Made by a program: the position numbers and the translations under genes. The notes below the pieces were generated by a model. The model was given only the letters and a program-made list of their open reading frames with translations, searched no databases and was not told the DNA's origin. Below are positions 34,747-43,784 of a DNA stretch of 64,000 nt, piece after piece (position 1 is the first letter of the stretch; each line of letters starts with the position of its first letter). This DNA comes from Natronosporangium hydrolyticum (GTDB lineage: Bacteria; Actinomycetota; Actinomycetes; Mycobacteriales; Micromonosporaceae). Location of the stretch: contig NZ_CP070499.1 in assembly GCF_016925615.1 (NCBI RefSeq), forward strand, positions 806,001-870,000, in the 5' to 3' direction.

Positions 34747-36414
34747 CTAAGCCCCCGGGGCTAGCAGGTCGGTCACCTCGTCGTGCAGCGCCGCCAGCGC
34801 CGTCCGCGCCGCGGTTTGGGCATCGGCCACGCCGGCCGGCTCCGGCGCTGGTGCCACCACCTCCAGGTACGCCTTGAGCTTCGGTTCCGTGCCCGACGGG
34901 CGCAACACCAACCGGGCCCGTTCGGTGTGGAGGGTCAGCACATCCGCGTCCGGCCAGCGGTCCGTCACCGTCGCGACCGGCTCGTTCAGCAGCGTGGTGG
35001 GCGGAGCCTGGCGCAGCCCGGCCATCACCTCGTCCACCTCGGCCAGGTTGGCACGGCGGAGCGAGACCTGGCCGGTGACGTAGACCCCGAACTCGGCGGC
35101 TAGCTCGATCAGCCGGTCGGTCAGGCTGCGGCCCTCGGCGCGCAGCGTCGCGGCGAGCTCGCACGCGAGTAGGCCCGCGGTGATCCCGTCTTTGTCCCGG
35201 ACCAGCTGCGGCGCAACGCAGTAACCCAGCGCCTCCTCGTAACCGTAGGCGAGATCGACACCGGCCCGTACGATCCACTTGAACCCGGTGAGGGTCTCGG
35301 TGTGGGGAACCCCGCGGGCCGCGCAGAGGGCCCGTAGCAGTGACGACGACACGATGGTGGTCGCGTACCGGCCCGGGGCGCCGCGGCGGAGCAGCTGGTC
35401 GGCGAGGAGGATCCCCAATTCGTCGCCGGTCAGCATCCGCCAGCCGTCCCCGGCTGGGGCGGGGATCGCTACCGCGCAACGATCGGCGTCCGGGTCGTGG
35501 GCGATGGCGAGGTCGGCTGCGGCCCGGGCCGCGGTGGCCAGCAGCGCGTCCAGGGCTCCTGGCTCCTCCGGGTTGGGGAAGGCGACGGTGGGGAAATCGG
35601 GATCCGGCTCGGTCTGGCTCGGCACCAGCTCCGGGGCCGGGAACCCGGCGCGGGTCAGCACCTCGGTGAAGACTCTCGCCCCGACTCCGTGCAGCGGGGT
35701 GTACGCGATCCGTAGCGCTCGGGGGGTGGTCGGATCAACCAGGGTCGCCGCAGCCGCCACGTACGCCTCGACGAGTTCGGTGCCGGCCACGGCACCGGCC
35801 GGGCCGAGCGGCACCTCGGTGAGCGGTCCCACCGACCGGATCGCCGCCTCGATCTCCGCGTCGGCCGGTGGGGCGATCTGGGCGCCGGCGCCGTCGGCCC
35901 CGCCCAGCTGCTCGCCGAGGTAGACCTTGTAACCGTTGTCACCGGGCGGGTTGTGGCTCGCGGTGACCATCACCCCGGCGGCGGCGCCGGTGGCCCGGAC
36001 CGCGTAGGCCAGCACCGGGGTGGGCAGGGGCTGGGGCAGGAGCGTGGCCGGGCGGCCCTGGCCGGTGGCGACCCGGGCGGTCTCTTCGGCGAACCGGCGC
36101 GACCCGTGGCGGGCGTCGTAGCCGATGACGATCGGGCCGGCCGCGCCGTGCCGGTCGAGCCAACGGTTGAGGCCGGCGGCGGCGCCGCGGACGACAGCGA
36201 GGTTCATGCCGTTGGGGCCGGCGCGTAGGGGGCCGCGTAGGCCGGCGGTGCCGAACTGGAGCGGGCCGGCGAACCGGTCGGCGAGTTCGACTGCGGTGTC
36301 GGGCCAGCGCCGCAACAGGTCGGTGAGCTCGGCCCGGTCGGCCGGGTCCGGGTCGTCGTCGATCCAGGCGCGTACCTGGTCAAGCAGGCTGGGGTCAGGC
36401 GCGCCGGATCGCAT
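34747..36414 (-). CDS. Phospho-sugar mutase (phosphoglucomutase/phosphomannomutase)
   Basis: This 555-residue alpha-D-phosphohexomutase has the phosphoserine loop VMVTASHNPPGDNGYKVYLG, the metal-binding loop AIAHDPDADRCAVAI, a sugar-binding loop near EEALGYCVAPQLVRDKDG, and the phosphate-binding RLVLRPSGTEPKLKAYLEVV. The length fits the 550-residue PgcA/PmmB group, which includes mycobacterial PmmB (Rv3308), also located near upp and an amidohydrolase. It interconverts hexose 1- and 6-phosphates and would join alpha-glucan breakdown to central metabolism. Phosphopentomutase activity, which would link DeoA to DeoC, is a possibility for this group and worth noting here. Confidence 0.9.
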   Translation of the reverse strand: MRSGAPDPSLLDQVRAWIDDDPDPADRAELTDLLRRWPDTAVELADRFAGPLQFGTAGLRGPLRAGPNGMNLAVVRGAAAGLNRWLDRHGAAGPIVIGYDARHGSRRFAEETARVATGQGRPATLLPQPLPTPVLAYAVRATGAAAGVMVTASHNPPGDNGYKVYLGEQLGGADGAGAQIAPPADAEIEAAIRSVGPLTEVPLGPAGAVAGTELVEAYVAAAATLVDPTTPRALRIAYTPLHGVGARVFTEVLTRAGFPAPELVPSQTEPDPDFPTVAFPNPEEPGALDALLATAARAAADLAIAHDPDADRCAVAIPAPAGDGWRMLTGDELGILLADQLLRRGAPGRYATTIVSSSLLRALCAARGVPHTETLTGFKWIVRAGVDLAYGYEEALGYCVAPQLVRDKDGITAGLLACELAATLRAEGRSLTDRLIELAAEFGVYVTGQVSLRRANLAEVDEVMAGLRQAPPTTLLNEPVATVTDRWPDADVLTLHTERARLVLRPSGTEPKLKAYLEVVAPAPEPAGVADAQTAARTALAALHDEVTDLLAPGA

Positions 36415-36474
36415 GATCCAGAGCCTAACCCGGGAGCAGCGGCCGGCCCGGCGTACCCGCTGTCGGGCACACGT

Positions 36475-36510
36475 CAGCGGCGCAGCACCTGATCAGGTGC
36501 TGCGCCGCTG
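36475..36510. terminator. 36-bp perfect palindrome between the secreted-protein and mutase genes
   Basis: The two arms (36475-36492 and 36493-36510) are perfectly complementary with no spacer, centred on CCTGATCAGG. It lies 40 bp downstream of the leftward secreted-protein gene stop (36551) and 60 bp upstream of the mutase start (36414). It probably ends the former transcript. As DNA it is also a strong cruciform or a possible dimeric protein site. No T-tract follows. Confidence 0.65.
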
Positions 36511-36550
36511 GAAACTTCCCGGGCTACCGCTCAGGTGGCGGGGAGCCGGC

Positions 36551-37084
36551 TCACTCGAACAGCGGCTCGAGGTCCTTCAGGTCCTTCTTGCCGTCCTTCT
36601 TGTCGTCCTTCTTCCAGTCGCCGTTCTCGTCGGCGCCATTTTCGTCGGTGCCGTTGTCGTTGCCGTTGACGCCGTTCTCGACCTCGCACTCGGTGCCGTT
36701 GTCGCCGTTGAGCTTCTCCAGCCACTTGATCGCGTCGTCCACCGACTGGACCTCGTCGGCCGCCAGGATCTCCGCAGCGTCGCTGTCCTCCCCGTTGAGC
36801 GAGGCGCTGTAGCTGCAGGCGAGGCTGGCGAACTCCTCATCCAGGGCGAGGTTCACCTGGATCACCGCGGCGAGGTTGAACGCCACCGCGTCGCCGGTGC
36901 CGATCGCGACCGCCTCCGCGGCCTGGCCGAACGCGTCGGCGTCGATGATCGTCACGTTGGTCTGCTCCAGGCCGTAGTACGGGTCGTCGGCCGCGGCCGA
37001 GACCGAGCCCGGGGCGCCGAAGAGCATGACCGCGGTGCCCAGCGCCGCGCCGCCGATGACCTTGCTCACAAACTTCGTGTTCAC
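36551..37084 (-). CDS. Small secreted acidic protein of unknown function
   Basis: This 177-residue exported protein has a signal peptide from residue 1 (VNTKFVSKVIGGAALGTAVMLFG) with a cleavage site near GSVSAAADD. The mature part is acidic: a helical middle (DAFGQAAEAVAIGTGDAVAFNLAAVIQVNLALDEEFASL) has a single pair of cysteines (ASLACSYS and TECEVE) that could form a disulphide. The last 45 residues are low complexity, first Asn/Gly/Asp-rich and then Lys/Asp-rich (DWKKDDKKDGKKDLKDLEPLFE). I recognise no family. GTG 37084 is chosen because the signal peptide starts there; the frame to 37162 adds non-signal residues. A palindromic terminator follows the stop. Confidence 0.7.
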   Translation of the reverse strand: MNTKFVSKVIGGAALGTAVMLFGAPGSVSAAADDPYYGLEQTNVTIIDADAFGQAAEAVAIGTGDAVAFNLAAVIQVNLALDEEFASLACSYSASLNGEDSDAAEILAADEVQSVDDAIKWLEKLNGDNGTECEVENGVNGNDNGTDENGADENGDWKKDDKKDGKKDLKDLEPLFE

Positions 37085-37353
37085 TGTTCCGTCACTCCCT
37101 CTGTGTGGTGGTTTGCGCTGTTCTTGCGCTATGTACAGATTAGCGACGCGAGAATGCTTCACGAGGGTTTCTCAGGTAATGACGTGAAACTTCTTTTGTG
37201 GTGATATGTGAGAAGTTTGCACCTTAAGGTCGATTTCGGGACGGGTGGGACCGGCGGGGCGGACGGCACCACGGTCCCGACGAGTAGCGCGCCGTAGTGA
37301 GTGCCGCAGCAGGCGCCGTGGTGCGTCCCCGGCGGGCGTCCCCGGCGGTCAGG
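37085..37353. promoter_or_regulatory. AT-richer intergenic region with inverted repeat upstream of the secreted protein
   Basis: This 269-bp gap is less GC-rich than its surroundings. It contains an inverted repeat AAACTTCT (37187-37194) and AGAAGTTT (37211-37218) around a 16-bp spacer, flanked by GTG and CAC. It lies about 105-135 bp upstream of the secreted-protein start. A promoter or operator for that gene is likely here. No clear -35/-10 pair was seen. The side near 37300 is GC-rich and lies just beyond the kinase gene stop. Confidence 0.45.
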
Positions 37354-39321
37354 TCAGTCGGTGATCTGGAAGGAGCGGATCAGCTCGTCGAAGACCGGCT
37401 CATACTGTTCGAACTCGCTCGCCTGGACCGTCAACCGGACCGAGTAGGCCTGCCCGTCGTGGACCACTGTCGCCCAGCGGGCCCAGCTCTGCTCTTCGCC
37501 CTCACCGCAGGTGTACTCCAGTAACGCCCCGGTGCGACCCGCCATCTCGATCTCCCGGAGATCGAGTCGCTCGTAGGCTGCGGCACAGGTGGCCGTGTTC
37601 GCCTGGATGTTCTCCTCGGCGGTCAGCACCAGCCGCTCCGGCTCGCCACCCCAGGGCTCCACCACCAGCCGGGCCGCCGAACGTGCCTCATCGGGGTCTA
37701 CAAAGTCGATATATGAGCGATCGGGATCGTCCGGGATCGGTCGCCACTGCGCTGGATAGTTCAGCACCACCCCGCGGCCCGCGTACTCCTCGACCTCGAT
37801 CTGTGGACCCTGCTCCGGCGCGGTAGTCGGCTCCGGGTCGGCTGCTGCGTCGACCGGAGCGCCGACCTCCTCGTCGTCGCCGCCACCGGTGAACAGCCAC
37901 GCGCCGACGATCAGCACCACCATCGCCACCCCCGCGGCGGCGGCGATCTGGGCCTGCCGCGGTAGCCGTTGCAGCGCCGCGAGGCCCTGCGCGCCCGCCT
38001 GTCGGGCAGCCACGCCCGCCCGGGTCGCCGCCTCCCGGGGTTGGTTCTGGCCGGGCCGTTGCGCTCGCCGGCTCCGCGTGCCGGGAGTGCGGTCGCCAGC
38101 GTCCCGCCAGGTCACCGACGCCGCCTCGGGGAGCTCGTTGGCGGCGGTGTCTTCCGGCGCGGGGGCCGGCCACTCGCCGGTGTCGGGGAGGTCCGGCGCG
38201 GCGAAGGCGGCGGTCGAGTCGTCGGCCGGGGCCCGCGCCGGCTCCGCGTCGCGCCGGTCACGCGCGGGATCGCCCGGCTGGTCGCGGCGTTCGGTCGGCT
38301 GCTCATCGGGGCCGAGTAGGGCCCGGCCGCCGACCTTGCGCCGTTTCTTCGGCGTGGCCGGCGCGGCATCCTGCCAGGGCTGCCGCTGGGTCGGCACGAC
38401 CGAGTACGGGTCGGTGGGGAACTGGTTGGGTTGGGCGGCGAGCGGTCCGGCGAGCAGATCCCGCAGGGTCTGCCGGGCCCGGGTGGCGTCCCATCGGCGG
38501 TCGGGGTTCTTCTCAAGCAGGCCGTAGAGCACCTCGGTGAGCGGCCCGGCGCGGTGCGGCGGCGGTGGCTCGTCCTCGACCACCGAGTGCATGGTCGCGA
38601 TCGGTTCGCTCTTGTCGAACGGCGGCCGGCCCTCGACCGCCGTGTAGAGCGTGACCCCTAGGGAGAAGAGATCGCTGGGGGGACCGAACGGCGCGCCCAT
38701 CGCCCGCTCCGGGGAGATGAAGTGCGGCGAACCCAACACCATGCCCGGGGTGGTCAGCTGCTGGTCGGTGGGCATCCGGGCGACCCCGAAGTCGGTCAGC
38801 ACGCAGCGGCCATCGGTGCAGATGAGCACATTGGCGGGTTTCACGTCACGGTGGAGGACCCCGGCCGCGTGCGCCACCTCCAGGGCGCCGAGCAGGGCGA
38901 CGCCGATCTTCGCGACCGCGCGTTGCGCGAGGGGTCCATCTTGGAGCACCACATCAGAGAGACTGCGGGCGTCCAGCAACTCCATAACGACCCACGGGCG
39001 ACCACTGTCGGTGACCACATCGTACACTTGTACGATGCCGGGGTGGGAGAGGCTGGCGGCGGCGCGGGCCTCGCGCATCATGCGCTGATACATCGAGTCC
39101 CGGTCTTCCGGGGCGATCCCCGGGGGTGGCACCACCTCCTTGACCGCCACGTTGCGGCCGAGCTGACTGTCGCTGGCGCGCCAGACCGTGCCCATGCCAC
39201 CGTGGCCGACCGCGGCCCGGAGGGTGTAGCGGCCGCTGACCATGGTGCCGGGGCCAGCTCGCTCGCTGTCGGAGTAGTCGGAACGTACGGAGGCCGCACG
39301 CGGAGCAAAGGGGTCAGTCAC
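37354..39321 (-). CDS. Membrane-anchored Ser/Thr protein kinase (PknB-like kinase domain)
   Basis: This protein is about 655 residues. The Hanks-type kinase domain (about residues 28-290) is complete: GHGGMGTVWRA glycine loop, NVAVKEVV Lys, VLHRDVKPANVLI catalytic loop, DFGVAR and SPERAMG activation segment. A long Pro/Arg/Ala-rich juxtamembrane linker follows, then one transmembrane helix (IAAAAGVAMVVLIVGAWLFTGG) and an extracellular domain of about 170 residues with two cysteines (TATCAAAYERL, LLEYTCGEGEE). No PASTA repeats are present, so the ligand domain differs from PknB. GTG 39321 (VTDPFAPRAAS) is preferred; a TTG at 39357 would leave only 14 bp to the divergent mutase gene. The substrate is unknown. 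Confidence 0.9.
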   Translation of the reverse strand: MTDPFAPRAASVRSDYSDSERAGPGTMVSGRYTLRAAVGHGGMGTVWRASDSQLGRNVAVKEVVPPPGIAPEDRDSMYQRMMREARAAASLSHPGIVQVYDVVTDSGRPWVVMELLDARSLSDVVLQDGPLAQRAVAKIGVALLGALEVAHAAGVLHRDVKPANVLICTDGRCVLTDFGVARMPTDQQLTTPGMVLGSPHFISPERAMGAPFGPPSDLFSLGVTLYTAVEGRPPFDKSEPIATMHSVVEDEPPPPHRAGPLTEVLYGLLEKNPDRRWDATRARQTLRDLLAGPLAAQPNQFPTDPYSVVPTQRQPWQDAAPATPKKRRKVGGRALLGPDEQPTERRDQPGDPARDRRDAEPARAPADDSTAAFAAPDLPDTGEWPAPAPEDTAANELPEAASVTWRDAGDRTPGTRSRRAQRPGQNQPREAATRAGVAARQAGAQGLAALQRLPRQAQIAAAAGVAMVVLIVGAWLFTGGGDDEEVGAPVDAAADPEPTTAPEQGPQIEVEEYAGRGVVLNYPAQWRPIPDDPDRSYIDFVDPDEARSAARLVVEPWGGEPERLVLTAEENIQANTATCAAAYERLDLREIEMAGRTGALLEYTCGEGEEQSWARWATVVHDGQAYSVRLTVQASEFEQYEPVFDELIRSFQITD

Positions 39322-39371
39322 AGTTACCGCCGCCGAGGCTGAAGTGAGGGACGGCAACTAACCTAGCGGGT

Positions 39372-40967
<1,596 letters not shown>

Positions 40968-40981
40968 CCGGCAAAAGCGCG

Positions 40982-42256
40982 CTAGTCGGTGAAGCGCGCC
41001 AACGAGGCGAGGGCGGTGTGGACCATGACCCGGACGCCGTGGTTGATCGCCCGCTCGTCCACGTCGAAGCCCGCCTGGTGGATGTCCATCGGCGCCGCGT
41101 CGGCGATGCCGGTACCCAGCCGGATCATCGACCCGGGCACCTGCTCCAGATAGAACCCGAAATCCTCGCCGCCCATGCTCAGCTCGGCCTCGGTGACCTC
41201 ATCCGGGCCGAGCGCGAGCCGGGCCGCTTCGGCGATCAGCTCGGTCGCCCGCGCGTCGTTTACCACCGGCGGCACGCCCCGGACATAGTCGACCGAGGCG
41301 GTGGCGCCGGTCGCCGCCGCGACCTCCTGCATCAGCTGGGTGATCAGCTCGGGAGCCTCCCGCCAGGCCTCGCGGCCAAGCACCCGCACGGTGCCGCGGG
41401 CATGCCCGGTGGCCGGGATCGCATTCGGAGCCTGGCCGGCGGCGATGGACCCGAAGACCAGCGAGACCCGGGCACGCGGGTCGAGCCGGCGGTCGAGCAG
41501 CGCCGGCACGTCGACTACCAGCCGGCTCAACGCGTGGACCAGATCCACGGTCAGGTGTGGCCGGGCGGTGTGGCCGCCCGGTCCGGAGACGTTCACTGAC
41601 ACGATGTCGGTGGCCGCGGTGAGCGGGCCGGTGCGGACCGCGACGGTGCCGGTGGGCAGCCGGGGCGCGCAGTGTAGGCCGAAGATCGCGGCGACATCGG
41701 TGAGCGCGCCAGCGGCGATCATCTGCGGAGCACCGGAAGGGCTCGCCTCCTCGGCGGGCTGGAACACCAGCCGCACCCGACCGGGCAGCGCTCCGGCGTC
41801 GGCGAGCCGGGCCAGCGCCTGCCCGGCGCCGAGCAGGATCGCGGTGTGCACATCGTGCCCGCAGGCGTGGGCCACCCCGGGGACGGTGGAGCGGTACTCC
41901 ACCTCCTTCGGGTCGTCGATCGGCAGCGCGTCCATGTCGGCCCGCAGCGCGACCACCGGGCCACCCTCGCCGATGTCACAGATCACGCCGTTGCCGCTGG
42001 GGAGCAGCCGGGGGGTGAGCCCGGCCACCCGCAGCTCGCCCGCGACCAGCGCGGTGGTCTCGAACTCCTGGTGGGACAGCTCCGGGTGGGCGTGGAGGTG
42101 TCGACGTACCGCGATCAGCTCGCCGTGGCGCTCTGCGAGCCACTGGTCCAGCCCGCCAGGGAGCGGCTGCGCGGCCACGGGGGTCTCCGGCCGCGCAACG
42201 GCCGGGCCGTGGGCAGGGGCGGCCAGCTGACTCTCGGGCACGGTCAACGCGCTCAT
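40982..42256 (-). CDS. M20-family amidohydrolase/peptidase
   Basis: This 424-residue metallo-amidohydrolase of the M20D group has AVRRHLHAHPELSHQEFET at the N-terminus and metal ligands in HACGHDVHTAILLGAG. The general-base Glu pair is in FQPAEEASPSGAPQM, a further His in IFGLHCAPRLPTG, and the lid-domain ligand in ELSMGGEDFGFYLEQVPG. Such enzymes hydrolyse N-acyl amino acids, indole-acetyl conjugates or p-aminobenzoyl-glutamate-like amides. Mycobacterial AmiB1 (Rv3306c), near pmmB and lpdA, is the positional counterpart. The N-terminal 30 residues are low complexity and the exact start (ATG 42256) is uncertain. Its stop is 14 bp from the convergent mutase stop. Confidence 0.87.
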   Translation of the reverse strand: MSALTVPESQLAAPAHGPAVARPETPVAAQPLPGGLDQWLAERHGELIAVRRHLHAHPELSHQEFETTALVAGELRVAGLTPRLLPSGNGVICDIGEGGPVVALRADMDALPIDDPKEVEYRSTVPGVAHACGHDVHTAILLGAGQALARLADAGALPGRVRLVFQPAEEASPSGAPQMIAAGALTDVAAIFGLHCAPRLPTGTVAVRTGPLTAATDIVSVNVSGPGGHTARPHLTVDLVHALSRLVVDVPALLDRRLDPRARVSLVFGSIAAGQAPNAIPATGHARGTVRVLGREAWREAPELITQLMQEVAAATGATASVDYVRGVPPVVNDARATELIAEAARLALGPDEVTEAELSMGGEDFGFYLEQVPGSMIRLGTGIADAAPMDIHQAGFDVDERAINHGVRVMVHTALASLARFTD

Positions 42257-42605
42257 TTCGGCTTCATCTCGATCTCTTCCGGCGACACGAACTCGGACAG
42301 CCTAGACCGAATACGGTGACGCTACGCAACCTCGTTACCGTAGCAATGATATTGCTCAGCGTCACAAAATGCCTGGTGAAAGGCGATTTCCGGGGCGGAT
42401 CCGGCGCCGACCGGCGGTTACTCCGGGTGGTCACCGGAGCCTCACTCTCGTCAACGGAGGAAGGGCTGTCGCGGTCACGCGGGGTGGCGGACGTACAAAC
42501 CGGCGGCGGCGGGGTGGCGCCGAGCGCGGCGGGTGGGGCGCCGGGCAGACTAGGCACTCGGCTATCACCGTGGCGAGTCCGCGGTCTGGCGGTGAGGGAG
42601 GTCAC
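42257..42605. promoter_or_regulatory. Divergent intergenic region with overlapping inverted repeats
   Basis: There are 349 bp between the amidohydrolase start and the MBL-fold gene. Two overlapping inverted repeats lie near the amidohydrolase side: GCTACG (42321-42326) with CGTAGC (42339-42344), and AGCAAT (42342-42347) with ATTGCT (42351-42356). The second is AT-rich in GC-rich DNA and looks like an operator or promoter element. The rest (42400-42590) is GC-rich with open frames on the plus strand but no convincing coding signal. GGGAGG just before 42606 is the ribosome-binding site of the next gene. Confidence 0.45.
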
Positions 42606-43262
42606 ATGCAGCTGACGAAGTACACCCATTCGTGTATCCGATTGGAGCACGACTCCGGGGTGCTGGTGATCGATCCGGGCGGGTTCAGTGAGCAGGCCGC
42701 GCTACTCGGCGCCGATGTGGTGTTGATCACCCACGAACACGCCGACCATCTCGATGTGGACAAGCTCACCGCGGCGGCAGCCGACCGTCCCTCGCTGACC
42801 GTCTACGCCCACCCGGATGTGGTCTCCAAGCTGGCGGTGCTCGGCGAGGCGGTGCAGGTCCACCCGGTCAACGCCGGGGACGAGTTCACCGCCGCCGGGT
42901 TCGGGATTCGGGTCGGCGGTGGCCAGCACGCGCTGATCCACGCGGACATCCCCCGGATCGCCAACATCGGCTTCCTGATCGAGGATGTGCTCTACCACCC
43001 GGGCGACTCGGTCGACCCGGCCGACCTGCCCGCCGGGTCGCAGGTGGAGACCCTACTGCTGCCGATCAACGCGCCGTGGCAGCGGCTCGCCGAAGCGGTC
43101 GACTTCGTCCGGGCGGTCGCGCCCCGGCAGGCGTACGGAATCCACGATCATCTGCTGTCGGCCGCCGGCGCCAAGGTCTACGACACCAATCTGTCCAAAC
43201 TCGCCAACTGTGACTACCACCACGTGGAGCCAGCCACCACGATCGACCTGGCCGGCGGGTGA
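42606..43262 (+). CDS. MBL-fold metal-dependent hydrolase (UlaG/YcfA-like)
   Basis: This 218-residue metallo-beta-lactamase-fold protein starts MQLTKYTHSCIRLEHDSGVLVIDPGGFS and carries the metal-binding motif LITHEHADHLDVDKL (HxHxDH). Further ligands are likely in GQHALIHADIPRIANIGFLIED and in VLYHPGDSV. This small form, without a C-terminal extension, matches the UlaG-like L-ascorbate-6-phosphate lactonase superfamily, members of which have many substrates. No specific substrate can be named. ATG 42606 has GGGAGG 5 bp upstream, whereas the open frame to 42369 has no such site. The convergent gene ends 5 bp after its stop. Confidence 0.85.
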   Translation: MQLTKYTHSCIRLEHDSGVLVIDPGGFSEQAALLGADVVLITHEHADHLDVDKLTAAAADRPSLTVYAHPDVVSKLAVLGEAVQVHPVNAGDEFTAAGFGIRVGGGQHALIHADIPRIANIGFLIEDVLYHPGDSVDPADLPAGSQVETLLLPINAPWQRLAEAVDFVRAVAPRQAYGIHDHLLSAAGAKVYDTNLSKLANCDYHHVEPATTIDLAGG

Positions 43263-43267
43263 GCTTC

Positions 43268-43729
43268 CTACGGCTCCGGGGAGGCCGTCCGGGTCGGCCG
43301 GGAACGTAGGTCGCGCAGGTAGTCGGCGGGGGCCCCAGCGGCCTCGGCCGCGTTGGCGATCTCCGACAGATACCACGCGGTGGGTAGGCCACCTTCGTAA
43401 CCGTCCAGCACATACACCCAGGCGGTGACCGCGCCGTCCAGCGTCGCCACCTGTACCGTCAGTTTCCGGTACGTGCCGGCGACCGCGCCCTCCACCTCGT
43501 CGAGGTTGGCGGCATCGCGGGGATGGACGTCGTAGAGCGCGACGAAGACCCGGTCACCCGGTGACTCCACCACGGTGGTGACCGCTCCCTCCCAGCCCAG
43601 GGCGGCTTCGCCCCCGAAGGTCAGTCGCCAACCCTCCAACCACCCCGTACCGATCATGGGGGAGTGCGGGCAGTAAGCTCGCATCCGCGCGGGGTCGAGA
43701 TTCGAACCGTAGGCAGCGTAGTGGCGCAC
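43268..43729 (-). CDS. Gamma-glutamylcyclotransferase-like (GGCT/YtfP fold) protein
   Basis: This 153-residue protein opens with the family signature HYAAYGSNLDPARMRAYCP. It continues through LEGWRLTFGGEAALGWEGAV, a likely catalytic Glu region (NLDEVEGAVAGTYRKLTV) and VYVLDGYEGGLPTAWYLSEIA. These features fit the GGCT-like fold, which releases pyroglutamate from gamma-glutamyl amino acids or amines; the true substrate here is unknown. GTG 43729 starts the protein just before the YGSN motif, as is usual. The frame stays open on the same strand as far as 44710, but that is antisense to lpdA and shows no family features. An ATG at 43786 is possible and would add about 19 residues. It is divergent from lpdA. 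Confidence 0.82.
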   Translation of the reverse strand: MRHYAAYGSNLDPARMRAYCPHSPMIGTGWLEGWRLTFGGEAALGWEGAVTTVVESPGDRVFVALYDVHPRDAANLDEVEGAVAGTYRKLTVQVATLDGAVTAWVYVLDGYEGGLPTAWYLSEIANAAEAAGAPADYLRDLRSRPTRTASPEP

Positions 43730-43784
43730 GGCGCTGACGATAGCTGCCAGGATCGAGGTCAGAACAGACGGGAGCGCGCGTGTC

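Noticed and set aside
42316-42615. 99-residue open frame in the amidohydrolase/MBL gap
   Set aside because: Its start is hydrophobic, but the rest is low complexity, it has no ribosome-binding site, and it overlaps the MBL gene start.
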